Origin: an uncultured Oscillospiraceae bacterium
GTDB taxonomy: Bacteria > Bacillota > Clostridia > Oscillospirales > Ruminococcaceae
Direction of reading: 5' to 3'
DNA: 64,000 nucleotides
NCBI GenBank assembly: GCA_910583935.1
Contig: CAJTZM010000004.1
Span: 88,483 to 152,482, forward strand
The notes under the pieces were generated by a model. It was not told where the DNA came from and made no database searches. It saw only the letters and a program-made list of their open reading frames with translations. Positions within the stretch are counted from its first letter, which is position 1. Each line of letters opens with the position of its first letter. Positions 8,150 through 16,534 of the stretch are shown here, in pieces. Both the position numbers and the translations under genes were made by a program.

Positions 8150-9520
8150 TTATTCGTGCTTGATCGCTTCCAAAGCGCTGATTTTTACCGCCCGGTTGGC
8201 CGGCGAAAATCCGGAAATCAGACCGATCAGCGTGGAAAAAACCAGCGCCAAGGCCACCAGCCAGGGAGGGATCACCGAAAGCTGGGTCGCCATGCCGGAG
8301 CCGTCGTAATATCCGCCGCCCATCATGCCGCCGACGCTTCCGCCTCCGCCTAAGATATTGAGCACAGCGGAGATGATAAAGCTCAACATCACGCCAATCA
8401 CGCCGCCGCCAAAGCCGATTAAGCCCGCCTCCATCAAAAAGATGGTGCGGATATCGCCGATGACGCAGCCCAGGACCTTCATAATGCCGATTTCACGGGT
8501 CCGTTCATAGATGGACATAACCATCGTATTGGTAATGCCCATGGCCGCCACCAAAAGAGAAATACCGCCCAGGCCGCCTAACAAAAGCATAGTGTTTCTG
8601 ACCTGCTCCTGCAGCGGCTTTCTCATGGTCTCCATGCTGTAGGTATCGTAGCCCAGGTCCTTGATCTTTGTCTCTACCTCATCCACGTAATCCATGTCGG
8701 TGACCTTAACGTATGCGTGATCGTAGTTGATTTTCCGCGGGTTAAACGCCGTGCTGGAGCTGGACGATATTCCATTATACGAATCGTATTCTTTATACAG
8801 TTCGTATAATTTATCGATGGGCAAAAACACGCCGTAAACCGTCTCGTAGCCCTTGTTCCAGTCACCTACCAGGCGTCCGGTAATGACCATATCGTGCTTT
8901 TCCGGGTCCTTGCCGCTTTTGTCCTCCTCGTCCTCCCTGCCTACCGAGATGGTAAAGGTATCGTTAAAAATATCTACTGGCGGGTCCTCGTTATCATAGG
9001 GACTGAACCACACGTCGGGATTTTTTGTATCGTTAAAGCTATAGGGGGCGTTTTCACCGAACAAGACGGCGATCTCCTTTTCCTTCCCCGTGGGGAATTT
9101 CCCCTCGGAGAGCTCGTACCCCAGCTTTTCCAGCGCCTCGGGGTAAACGCCGTAAATGCTGTCGTTATACTCGTAATCCCCGCAGCGGATTTTGACCTTT
9201 CCCCATTCCGCCTGGACGATGGGGGTGACAACCTCTACATGATCATAAGCGGCGATCTGCTCGATGACGCTGTCGTCCAGATTGGGGACCTCGTTTCCCG
9301 AATCGCCCCGCCCGCCGCTGTAATTGTAGATTTCGATCTTGGTCAGATCGCCCATCTGGGCCAGCATGGCCTCCAGGCTTTCCTGCATGCCAACGCCCAG
9401 CGAGATCATCACCACGATGGCGCAGGTCCCAACCACCACGCCCATAGTGGTCAGGGTGGTGCGGACCTTCCGCCGGGAGAGGTTTTGCAGGCACATCGAG
9501 ATCTGATCAAATATCTTCAT
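8150..9520 (-). CDS. MacB/FtsX-like ABC transporter permease
   Basis: The 456-residue permease has one membrane segment near the N-terminus (about 22-45, TTLTTMGVVVGTCAIVVMIS), a large extracellular MacB_PCD-like domain of about 250 residues, and three C-terminal membrane segments ending in the FtsX-type SGFSPANRAVKISALEAIKHE. A Gly- and Met-rich insert sits between the second and third segments (GGGGSVGGMMGGGYYDG). It is the last gene of a three-gene operon with the ATPase at 11024-11848 and the exoprotein at 9507-11024, overlapping the latter by 14 bases. Such transporters act by mechanotransmission or export; the substrate is unknown. Confidence 0.85.
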   Translation of the reverse strand: MKIFDQISMCLQNLSRRKVRTTLTTMGVVVGTCAIVVMISLGVGMQESLEAMLAQMGDLTKIEIYNYSGGRGDSGNEVPNLDDSVIEQIAAYDHVEVVTPIVQAEWGKVKIRCGDYEYNDSIYGVYPEALEKLGYELSEGKFPTGKEKEIAVLFGENAPYSFNDTKNPDVWFSPYDNEDPPVDIFNDTFTISVGREDEEDKSGKDPEKHDMVITGRLVGDWNKGYETVYGVFLPIDKLYELYKEYDSYNGISSSSSTAFNPRKINYDHAYVKVTDMDYVDEVETKIKDLGYDTYSMETMRKPLQEQVRNTMLLLGGLGGISLLVAAMGITNTMVMSIYERTREIGIMKVLGCVIGDIRTIFLMEAGLIGFGGGVIGVMLSFIISAVLNILGGGGSVGGMMGGGYYDGSGMATQLSVIPPWLVALALVFSTLIGLISGFSPANRAVKISALEAIKHE

Positions 9521-11024
9521 CGTCCGCCTCTTCCCTCTTCATTTTGGTTTTTAAGAACATCCACAGGCCGGACACACCGCCTACCGACAGGCTGCCCGCG
9601 CTGAACAGAGTCCACTGCCACCAGCGCATGCCGGCTTCCTCCTCCGGCGGCATCATACCGGGGTCCATGCCCGGATCCAGCCCCGGATCGATAAAATCGC
9701 CGCTGTTGTCGTATACCTCGCAGGTAAACTCCTTGGTGATGGTGGACAGGTCGCCCTTTTCGTTTTCATAGGTGATGGTGATCACGCAGGATACCTGGCC
9801 GCCCGCCTCCATGGAGGCGATGGAAAACTTGGCGCTGCCCGAATCGCCCGCCTTGATGTTGCCCAGATTCTGAATCTGGTTGGGATCGTCGATATTCCCG
9901 GCAATGGTCGCTGTCAGGTTGTAGATGTCCGCCCGGCCCTTGTTGACATAGCTGATCACCGCGTTGGTGTTGTCCCCCGGATACAGCATGGTGGGGAATT
10001 CGGTCAGGCTTACCTCAAACCGCTCGGTCTGGGCGATGGGGATGGAGATGGTTTCCTCCGATCCCTTGGTGTTTCGCGTATCGTTGGCCACGTATTCGTA
10101 GGAAAAGGTGATATGTACCGACTCGCTCCCCGGCGTGGCGCTGGTCAGGCACTTGAGGGGGATAGACTTAGTCATGGACCCTTTAGCCCCCAGCGTGGGG
10201 ATGTAGTAGGTGTTCGACGCGCCGGTGATGGAAAGCCCGGCGGTAGGCTCCACCTTCATGATGATGTTTTCCAGGCTGATGTTGGCGCTGGTGTTGTAGA
10301 AATTGACGGTCAAAGCAAAATCGGAGCCGGCCGCCACATCCCCTTCGCCATAGCTGTAGTTCTGCACCAGGATGTAGGGGGTCGCCGGGTCCGGGATGGT
10401 GGGATCCGGTTCTACCGGGTCGGGTTCCGAAGGAGTTGGTGGAACAAATTGGCTGAGGTTCGCCCGTACCTCATATCCTTCCATTGCTATTGGCTCATTG
10501 TTGTAATCATAGTACATCCGAAAATAAATCTCATTTCCTTTTTTATCCCATCCAACATAAGGAACTTCCACCTGAAAGCGAAGATTTTTGTCTCCTGTAC
10601 TGGAGCCTTTTCCGCTAAGCACTTCAGCCCTAGAGGTAATGCTCTCTCCGTAATTTTCATCTTTGCTGGATAGTGGATAAAAATTACTTGTCAGAAGAGA
10701 AAAGTAGAAATCATTGAATGATTCTGTAGAACTTGCCTTAATATTGGTATCTACCAGTACTAGAACCAAGTAAGTTTGATTGTTTTTTGTAAGGTAATAG
10801 TACTTCTCAATTAAAATGCCCTCATTTGTTAAAATATTAGGCTTCCCGCTTGTATTGTTGTCCGGGTCCTGTGGATTTCCAGGACTATCCTTATCTGGAT
10901 CAGGACTAGTCGGTACATCTGGTATATGCATCGATTCCGCCGCATACACCGCGGAGATCAGCACCCCTGTGAGAGTCCCCAATATAATCAATGCCGCCAG
11001 GCCTAAACTTATGATCCGTTTCAT
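9507..11024 (-). CDS. Large anchored exoprotein of the ABC exporter operon (COG1361/NEW3-like domains)
   Basis: The 505-residue protein has a signal peptide (about residues 1-28), a Pro/Asp-rich stretch, a first extracellular domain, a second Pro/Asp-rich linker (about 198-215), then two Ig-like repeats of the NEW3/CARDB kind (LTVNFYNTSANISLENIIMK and AVISYVNKGRADIYNLTATI). It ends with a Met/Pro-rich linker and a C-terminal membrane segment with a basic/acidic tail. It may take the place of a MacA-like adaptor. Its start overlaps the stop of the ATPase gene (TAATG). The first domain is much more AT-rich than the rest. Confidence 0.8.
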   Translation of the reverse strand: MKRIISLGLAALIILGTLTGVLISAVYAAESMHIPDVPTSPDPDKDSPGNPQDPDNNTSGKPNILTNEGILIEKYYYLTKNNQTYLVLVLVDTNIKASSTESFNDFYFSLLTSNFYPLSSKDENYGESITSRAEVLSGKGSSTGDKNLRFQVEVPYVGWDKKGNEIYFRMYYDYNNEPIAMEGYEVRANLSQFVPPTPSEPDPVEPDPTIPDPATPYILVQNYSYGEGDVAAGSDFALTVNFYNTSANISLENIIMKVEPTAGLSITGASNTYYIPTLGAKGSMTKSIPLKCLTSATPGSESVHITFSYEYVANDTRNTKGSEETISIPIAQTERFEVSLTEFPTMLYPGDNTNAVISYVNKGRADIYNLTATIAGNIDDPNQIQNLGNIKAGDSGSAKFSIASMEAGGQVSCVITITYENEKGDLSTITKEFTCEVYDNSGDFIDPGLDPGMDPGMMPPEEEAGMRWWQWTLFSAGSLSVGGVSGLWMFLKTKMKREEADDEDI

Positions 11025-11848
11025 TACTCTGCTCCTCCTGTGCTTGTATTCGCCGCGCCCGCGTCCGCCGCAGCCGGGGCCTGTTCCTCTTTTGCCTGCT
11101 GCCCGGCCGCGGCCGCCTTATCGGCGGCAATCTGTTCCCGGGTGCGGGCGATGGATTCGTTTTTTTCGTCCCCGACAATCTTTCCATCCACGATGGTTAC
11201 AATCCGGTCCGCATAACGGGCGATGCCGTTGTCGTGGGTCACCAGAATAAAGGTCTGGTTGTTTTCCCGGGACTTATTGACCATCAGCTCCATGACCTCG
11301 GTGGTGGTTTTGGTATCCAGATTGCCGGTGGGCTCGTCGGCGAAAACGATCTTGGGCTTTGTTACAAAAGCGCGGGCAATGCCTACGCGCTGCTGCTGCC
11401 CGCCGGACATCTGAGAGGGCCTGTGCTTCATGCGGTTGCCCAGCCCCACCTCCCGCAGCGCCTCCTTAGCAATGCGGGTCCGCCTGTCCTTATCCATACC
11501 GCGGAACATCAGCGGCATGGCCACATTTTCAATACCGGATAAGCTGGTCATCAGGTTGTAGGACTGAAACACAAACCCGATATTTTTTTGCCGGAACAGC
11601 GCCCAGCGCCGTTCGTCGAATCGGGAAACATCCTTGCCGGAATACAGCACCTGACCTTTTGTCGGCCGTTCCAGCCCCGCCATCATGTTTAAAAGCGTTG
11701 ATTTTCCGGAACCGGAGGTCCCCAGGATGCAGCAGATTTCCCCGCGCTCAATGGTCAGATTGATATTTTCCAGCGCCACAACCCGCTCCTTCCCCAGCTT
11801 ATACACCTTTCGCAGACCCCTGATTTCAATAAAGGGCGTTTTTTCCAA
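11024..11848 (-). CDS. MacB/LolD-type ABC transporter ATP-binding protein
   Basis: This 274-residue ATPase has Walker A LGTSGSGKST, signature MSGGQQQRVGIARA, Walker B IVFADEPTGNLD and H-loop LVTHDNG, all typical of the MacB/LolD group. About 40 residues of Ala/Gln/Glu-rich tail follow the normal end of the domain. The start is TTG with GGAGGG upstream. It is the first gene of the exporter operon; its stop overlaps the start of the exoprotein gene, which indicates coupled translation. Confidence 0.9.
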   Translation of the reverse strand: MEKTPFIEIRGLRKVYKLGKERVVALENINLTIERGEICCILGTSGSGKSTLLNMMAGLERPTKGQVLYSGKDVSRFDERRWALFRQKNIGFVFQSYNLMTSLSGIENVAMPLMFRGMDKDRRTRIAKEALREVGLGNRMKHRPSQMSGGQQQRVGIARAFVTKPKIVFADEPTGNLDTKTTTEVMELMVNKSRENNQTFILVTHDNGIARYADRIVTIVDGKIVGDEKNESIARTREQIAADKAAAAGQQAKEEQAPAAADAGAANTSTGGAE

Positions 11849-12212
11849 AATCTTCCCTCCTGTGTCCGAGCATTTCCGCTTTTTGCGGCGGACGCGTCTG
11901 CGGCAAAAAGCAAAAGCCGCAGCATAACAAAACGAATGCGCCGAACCGGCACAATAGCTCTATTAATTTTATACCTCATTTTCCGGCAATCTGTTACAAA
12001 ATTTTGCCGTTTCCCTCATAAAACAAGAAAAACACCGAACGCCGCCAATTTTGCTCCTCCTACCGGTTTATGGTATACTATTGTTATCTTGGATTGTATG
12101 GCCGCGCTGTAGGCATGGCCCATGACGCGATCCTGAGCAGATGGGATGGATGGTCCTATCTGTCCAATTTACCGCTTCCCTAAATATTCTATGCCGGAAA
12201 AGGATGGAAAAT
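11849..12212. other. Divergent intergenic region before rlmCD
   Basis: The region holds the plus-strand promoter at 12051-12079 followed by a leader of about 130 bases. I see no confident promoter for the leftward exporter operon. GC-rich inverted sequences around 11880-11925 are imperfect and I do not call a terminator there. Confidence 0.4.
12051..12079 (+). promoter_or_regulatory. Extended -10 promoter for rlmCD
   Basis: TTGCTC and TATACT are separated by 17 bases, with TGG directly before the -10. About 130 bases of leader precede the ATG. Confidence 0.65.
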
Positions 12213-13571
12213 ATGCTGCAAAAAAACGATTTAATCCCGCTGACCGTCACCGACATCACCAACGAAGCCTCCGGCGTAGGCCGATACGACGGCATGGCTG
12301 TTTTTGTACCGGGCACCGCTGTGGGCGATCAGCTGGAGGTGCGGGTCGTCAAGGTGCTCAAAAGCTACGCCTACGGCAGGATTGAGCGGATTTTGACGCC
12401 CTCGCCCGACCGCATAGACGGCGGATGCCCTGTGTCCCGCCAATGCGGCGGATGCTCGCTGCGCCATCTTTCCTACGCCGCCGAATGCCGGATCAAGCAA
12501 GGCTGGGTAACGGAGCATTTTCGCCGGATTGGGGGACTGGCCCCCGCCGTCCTTCCCATTCAGCCCTCCCCCTCCCAAAGCGGCTACCGGAACAAGGCCC
12601 AGTACCCTATCCGCCGCGGTCCCGACGGGCGGGTTCAGATCGGTTTTTATGCGCCCCGCAGCCATCGCGTGGTGGAAAATCACTTCTGCGATCTGCAGCC
12701 CCGCTTTTTTGGCGAAATCCTGGAATTGGTGCAGCGTTTTTTGGAAAAATATCGTATTTCCGTCTACGATGAGCTGTCCCACCAGGGCCTGGTCCGCCAT
12801 CTGTTTCTGCGTTGGGGAGAGGGCACCGGACAGATCATGGTTTGCCTGGTGGTAAACGGCAAAGACCTGCCCCACGCCGACCGGCTTGTCCGGATGCTGA
12901 CCGAGGCCTTTCCGCAGATCGCCTCCATCCAGCTAAACCTTAACCGAGCTAAAACCAACGTGATCCTGGGGCCCGAATGCCGGGTTTTGTACGGCAGCCC
13001 GGTGATTCTGGACCTTTTGTGCGGCGTAGAGGTTTCCTTGTCCCCTCTGTCCTTTTATCAGGTCAACCGCAGCGGCGCCGAAAAGCTGTACCGCATCGCG
13101 GCGGATTTTGCCGGGCTCACCGGCAAGGAGCTGCTTTTGGATCTTTACTGCGGCGCCGGGACCATCGGGCTTTCCATGGCCCATCTGGCCCGGGAGGTGG
13201 TCGGCGTGGAAATCGTCAAGGAAGCGGTGGAAAACGCCCAAGAAAACGCCCGCCGCAATCAAATCCAAAACGCCCGTTTTTTCTGTGGTGACGCCGCAAA
13301 AGCCGCCCAGTCGCTCGCGGCCGAAGGGCTTTGCCCGGATGTTGTGATTCTGGACCCTCCCCGCAAGGGCTGCGACGGCGCTTTGTTAAAAAGCATCGTT
13401 CAGATGGGGCCAAAACGGGTCGTTATGATCTCCTGCAACAGCGCCACCGCCGCCCGGGATACGGCGATCCTCTCTCAAAACGGATATGACGCTGAGCAGC
13501 TCCAGGCGGTGGACATGTTCCCCCGAACCGCCCATGTGGAGTGCGTCGTGTTGATGAAAAAGAGGAAATAG
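12213..13571 (+). CDS. rlmD: 23S rRNA (uracil-C5)-methyltransferase, RlmCD/RumA family
   Basis: This SAM-dependent enzyme makes 5-methyluridine in 23S rRNA. A TRAM domain (about residues 1-60) is followed by the iron-sulfur cysteines C72, C78, C81 and C92 (CPVSRQCGGCS...C), then the methyltransferase motif LLDLYCGAGTIGL, DPPRKGCDGALL and the catalytic cysteine in MISCNSATAARD. The last motif usually reads SCNPATLARD, so the Pro is replaced by Ser. The start at 12213 has AAAAGGA about 10 bases upstream. In Firmicutes one such enzyme often modifies two uridines; the family alone does not settle which. Confidence 0.88.
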   Translation: MLQKNDLIPLTVTDITNEASGVGRYDGMAVFVPGTAVGDQLEVRVVKVLKSYAYGRIERILTPSPDRIDGGCPVSRQCGGCSLRHLSYAAECRIKQGWVTEHFRRIGGLAPAVLPIQPSPSQSGYRNKAQYPIRRGPDGRVQIGFYAPRSHRVVENHFCDLQPRFFGEILELVQRFLEKYRISVYDELSHQGLVRHLFLRWGEGTGQIMVCLVVNGKDLPHADRLVRMLTEAFPQIASIQLNLNRAKTNVILGPECRVLYGSPVILDLLCGVEVSLSPLSFYQVNRSGAEKLYRIAADFAGLTGKELLLDLYCGAGTIGLSMAHLAREVVGVEIVKEAVENAQENARRNQIQNARFFCGDAAKAAQSLAAEGLCPDVVILDPPRKGCDGALLKSIVQMGPKRVVMISCNSATAARDTAILSQNGYDAEQLQAVDMFPRTAHVECVVLMKKRK

Positions 13572-13622
13572 AGAACCATTCTCCACAATCCGCAACATAT
13601 TTAAAAACAGCACTCTTTCCAT

Positions 13623-13662
13623 AATAAAACCGACGGTGCCCAAAAGCCCCGTCGGTTTTATT
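13623..13662. terminator. Bidirectional terminator between rlmCD and glycerate kinase
   Basis: A 14-bp perfect stem (13623-13636 with 13649-13662) has A and T runs on opposite sides and lies between convergent genes. Confidence 0.85.
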
Positions 13663-13673
13663 GCATAATACCC

Positions 13674-14810
13674 CTATACCTTTCCAAACACCTGCATCCA
13701 CCGCATCAGGTTGCGGATGGTCAGCGCCATATCGCTCTTGGAGCGCCCCTTTGCCTGGGAAAAGGGCACCGCTACGCGATTGATGCTGAAAATCGCGCTG
13801 ACCCCTTCGTCATACGCGCCTTCAATCTCATCGCCAATATCGCCGACTACCGCCACAAGCGGCACACCCAGCTTTTTGGTCCGCCGCGCCACGCCGATGA
13901 CCACCTTTCCCCGCAGAGACTGGGTGTCGATCTTCCCTTCGCCGCTGAAGACCAAGTCAGCGTCTCGGGCCAGCTCATCAAAGCGCACTGTATTCAGCAC
14001 CGTCTCAATGCCCATCTGCAGCTGCGAGCCAAAGAAGGCCACCATCCCACCGCCCATGCCGCCGGCTGCGCCGGAGCCAGGCAGATCGAGGATTCTTTTG
14101 CCCAGATCCCGCTCGACAAGCTCGGCCAGATGCCGCAGATTTCGGTCCAGTCTCTCCACCATCTGGGGATCGGCGCCCTTTTGAGGACCGAATACCGCCG
14201 AAGCGCCATTTTCACCGCACAGCGGATTGTCAATATCGCACATGGTAATCAACTCGGTTTTCGCCAGCTCCGGCAACAGACCGCTGACGTCGATGGAGAC
14301 GATCCGGTCCAGTGTGCCGCCTACCGGAACAAAGCTTTCCCCCTTCTCGTCGAAAAAACGAATGCCCAGCGCCGCCGCCGCGCCGGTTCCGCCGTCGTTG
14401 GTGGCGGAACCGCCTAAGCCTACAATCATCTTTCTGCAGCCGGCATGGGCCGCGTGGGCCATCAGCTGTCCAACGCCATAGGTCGTGGTCCGATCCGCCC
14501 GTTTTTCTTCCCCTACTAGGGGAAGACCGGCAGCAGCAGCCATCTCAATCACCGCCGTGCCGTCGGGCAATACGCCGTAAAAGCTCTCCATTTCTTCGAA
14601 ATATGGGCCTTTTACCCGCACCGTGACTTTTTTGCCGCCCATTGCCGTCAAAAAGGAATCAACGCTTCCTTCTCCCCCGTCCGCCACCGGGACCGAAACC
14701 ACCTGCGTCTGTGGATAAAAAGACAGTATTTCCTGCTTCATAATGGCGCAGATTTCGCTTGAGCTCATGGTTCCCTTAAAAGAATCGGGAATCAGCACGA
14801 TCTTTCTCAT
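13674..14810 (-). CDS. glxK: Glycerate kinase (GlxK/GarK family)
   Basis: The enzyme phosphorylates D-glycerate, feeding it into lower glycolysis. The 378-residue protein begins MRKIVLIPDSFKGTMSSSEI, the usual opening of this family, and carries VPVADGGEGSVDSFL, GLGGSATNDGGTGAAAALG and GEGKIDTQSLRGK, all conserved in type I glycerate kinases. An AGGAG ribosome binding site precedes the ATG. It is the last gene of a unit with the GntP permease 88 bases upstream, which suggests that the permease imports glycerate or a sugar acid degraded to it. Confidence 0.92.
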   Translation of the reverse strand: MRKIVLIPDSFKGTMSSSEICAIMKQEILSFYPQTQVVSVPVADGGEGSVDSFLTAMGGKKVTVRVKGPYFEEMESFYGVLPDGTAVIEMAAAAGLPLVGEEKRADRTTTYGVGQLMAHAAHAGCRKMIVGLGGSATNDGGTGAAAALGIRFFDEKGESFVPVGGTLDRIVSIDVSGLLPELAKTELITMCDIDNPLCGENGASAVFGPQKGADPQMVERLDRNLRHLAELVERDLGKRILDLPGSGAAGGMGGGMVAFFGSQLQMGIETVLNTVRFDELARDADLVFSGEGKIDTQSLRGKVVIGVARRTKKLGVPLVAVVGDIGDEIEGAYDEGVSAIFSINRVAVPFSQAKGRSKSDMALTIRNLMRWMQVFGKV

Positions 14811-14898
14811 AACGCGCTCCTTTCCTGTCAGCTTTTTTTCGATAAAGGCAAGGGCGGCGAAGCCGCCGCCCTGTCCGTTAAAACATGCTATTGCTTTT

Positions 14899-16296
14899 TT
14901 ACCGCAGAACCAGCGAAAGCGGGAAAATCACAATCATAGCCGCCACGCCCATAATCAGGGTAAGCATCGTCTGCGTCTTGTAGCCGTCGCTGACCTCCAT
15001 TTCGCCAAAATTGGTAACAACCCAGAAGTAGGAGTCGTTAGCATGGGATACGGTCATTGCGCCGGCACCGATCGCCATAACGGTCAGCGCCATGAGAACC
15101 GGCGTATCCAACCCCAAAACGCCCAGCAGCGGCGCTACAATACCGGCCGTCGTCGTAATCGCAACAGTCGAGGAGCCCTGGGCGGATTTAAGAATGGCCG
15201 CCAGCAGGAACGGGAAGAAGATGCCGACCTTCTCTAAAATCGCCGCATTCGAAGTAATATACTCTACCATGCCGGAAACGGAAATCACCTTACCCAATAC
15301 GCCGCCGGCCGCCGTGACAAACAGGATCGGTCCCACTGTTTTCAAGGTATCATTGGTCATATTGTAAAACTCTTTCATCTTTCCGGTAGTAGCCATCAGC
15401 CATACGCCAAACAGCACGCCTACTGCCAGCGCGATAATCGGGGTACCCAGGAAATTACACAGATCCGCGATAAAACCGGTCCATTTCGCCATTGAGGCGA
15501 TGGAGCCTAAAGCCATCAGCACAATCGGCATCAGAATCGGCGCCAGCGCCAAAAAGCCGTTGGGCAGCTTGCCGTAAGAGGCAACGATCTCCTCGTATGT
15601 TTTCGTCACATCAGAAGGATTTGCAGCCACCTCATCCTTGGCCTTTACCTTTTTGCCGATGTATTTGGCATACAAATAGCCCGCGATCAGGCAGGGGATG
15701 GAGGCAACGGCACCCAGGCCCATTACCAGCAGCAGGTTCTCCCCAATCCCCAGTGTATTCGCCGCCGCGATGGGACCGGGGGTCGGCGGAATAAACACGT
15801 GGGAAATGTACAAACCGGCAGAAAGCGCCACCGTCATTGCAACGCTGGAAACAGCGGTGCGTTTTACCAAAGCCTTCCGAATCGGATTTAAAATAACAAA
15901 GCCGCTGTCGCAGAATACAGGGATGGATACGACCCAGCCCATCAAAAGAATAGCCAATTCGGGGTTCTTTTTCCCCACCAGCTTAATGACCATGTCCGCC
16001 AGCTTAAACGCCGCGCCGGTCACCTCCAGCAAAGTGCCTACCAGCGCGCCCAGGATAATGACGATGCCGATGCTGGTAAAGGTCCCGCTGAAGCCCGCGC
16101 CCACAACATTGGCAATTCCCTGCGTTACCGTGCCGTCGGCCCCGGCTGTGTTTACCAGGGGGATCCCCGCGACCAAGCCCAAAATTAAAGATACGCCCAT
16201 AATCGAAAGAAACGGGTGAATCTTGAATTTGGAGATGGCGAGAATCATGACAATAATTGCCAGTACAAAAGCGATAATTAACCCAATACCTGACAT
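14899..16296 (-). CDS. GntP-family sugar-acid permease
   Basis: The 465-residue membrane protein has about 12 hydrophobic segments and typical GntP stretches (ISHVFIPPTPGPIAAANTLG and AQGSSTVAITTTAGIVAPLL). GntP permeases are proton symporters for gluconate and related acids. The next gene is glycerate kinase and the gene upstream is a CdaR-like regulator, so glycerate, glucarate or galactarate are the likeliest substrates; the sequence does not choose among them. GGAGGG lies before the ATG. Two palindromes in the 240 bases upstream may be regulator sites. Confidence 0.88.
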   Translation of the reverse strand: MSGIGLIIAFVLAIIVMILAISKFKIHPFLSIMGVSLILGLVAGIPLVNTAGADGTVTQGIANVVGAGFSGTFTSIGIVIILGALVGTLLEVTGAAFKLADMVIKLVGKKNPELAILLMGWVVSIPVFCDSGFVILNPIRKALVKRTAVSSVAMTVALSAGLYISHVFIPPTPGPIAAANTLGIGENLLLVMGLGAVASIPCLIAGYLYAKYIGKKVKAKDEVAANPSDVTKTYEEIVASYGKLPNGFLALAPILMPIVLMALGSIASMAKWTGFIADLCNFLGTPIIALAVGVLFGVWLMATTGKMKEFYNMTNDTLKTVGPILFVTAAGGVLGKVISVSGMVEYITSNAAILEKVGIFFPFLLAAILKSAQGSSTVAITTTAGIVAPLLGVLGLDTPVLMALTVMAIGAGAMTVSHANDSYFWVVTNFGEMEVSDGYKTQTMLTLIMGVAAMIVIFPLSLVLR

Positions 16297-16344
16297 GAAT
16301 GACCCTCCAATACATTCTTTTTGCAGGCCGCCGCCTACTGGGTA

Positions 16345-16358
16345 TGGAATATATTCCA
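16345..16358. promoter_or_regulatory. Perfect 14-bp palindrome upstream of the GntP gene (operator candidate)
   Basis: TGGAATATATTCCA is self-complementary over its whole length and lies about 50 bases upstream of the permease start. Position and symmetry suit a dimeric regulator such as the CdaR-like protein encoded next door. Confidence 0.4.
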
Positions 16359-16470
16359 GTTTACTTAAGAAATGCCTATTCTATGTATGGTAAGCACAGA
16401 TTATAGAAATTCTTAAATAACCTGCTTATATTGTAATAAATTTAACAAACCCTGTCTATGTTCTGCAGTA

Positions 16471-16483
16471 TAGAATAATTCTA
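16471..16483. promoter_or_regulatory. Second dyad in the gntP-cdaR interval (operator candidate)
   Basis: TAGAATAATTCTA is a perfect inverted repeat around one central base, 52 bases after the cdaR stop. Its half-site GAAT resembles the half-site of the palindrome at 16345. Confidence 0.35.
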
Positions 16484-16534
16484 AAATAAATGGTCTTTGG
16501 AACATTCTATTTCACAAATTCACAGTAAATTTGT

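Noticed and set aside
12080..12212. Possible small structured RNA in the rlmCD leader
   Set aside because: No conserved riboswitch, SRP or 6S-like pattern could be recognised, so it is treated as a leader.
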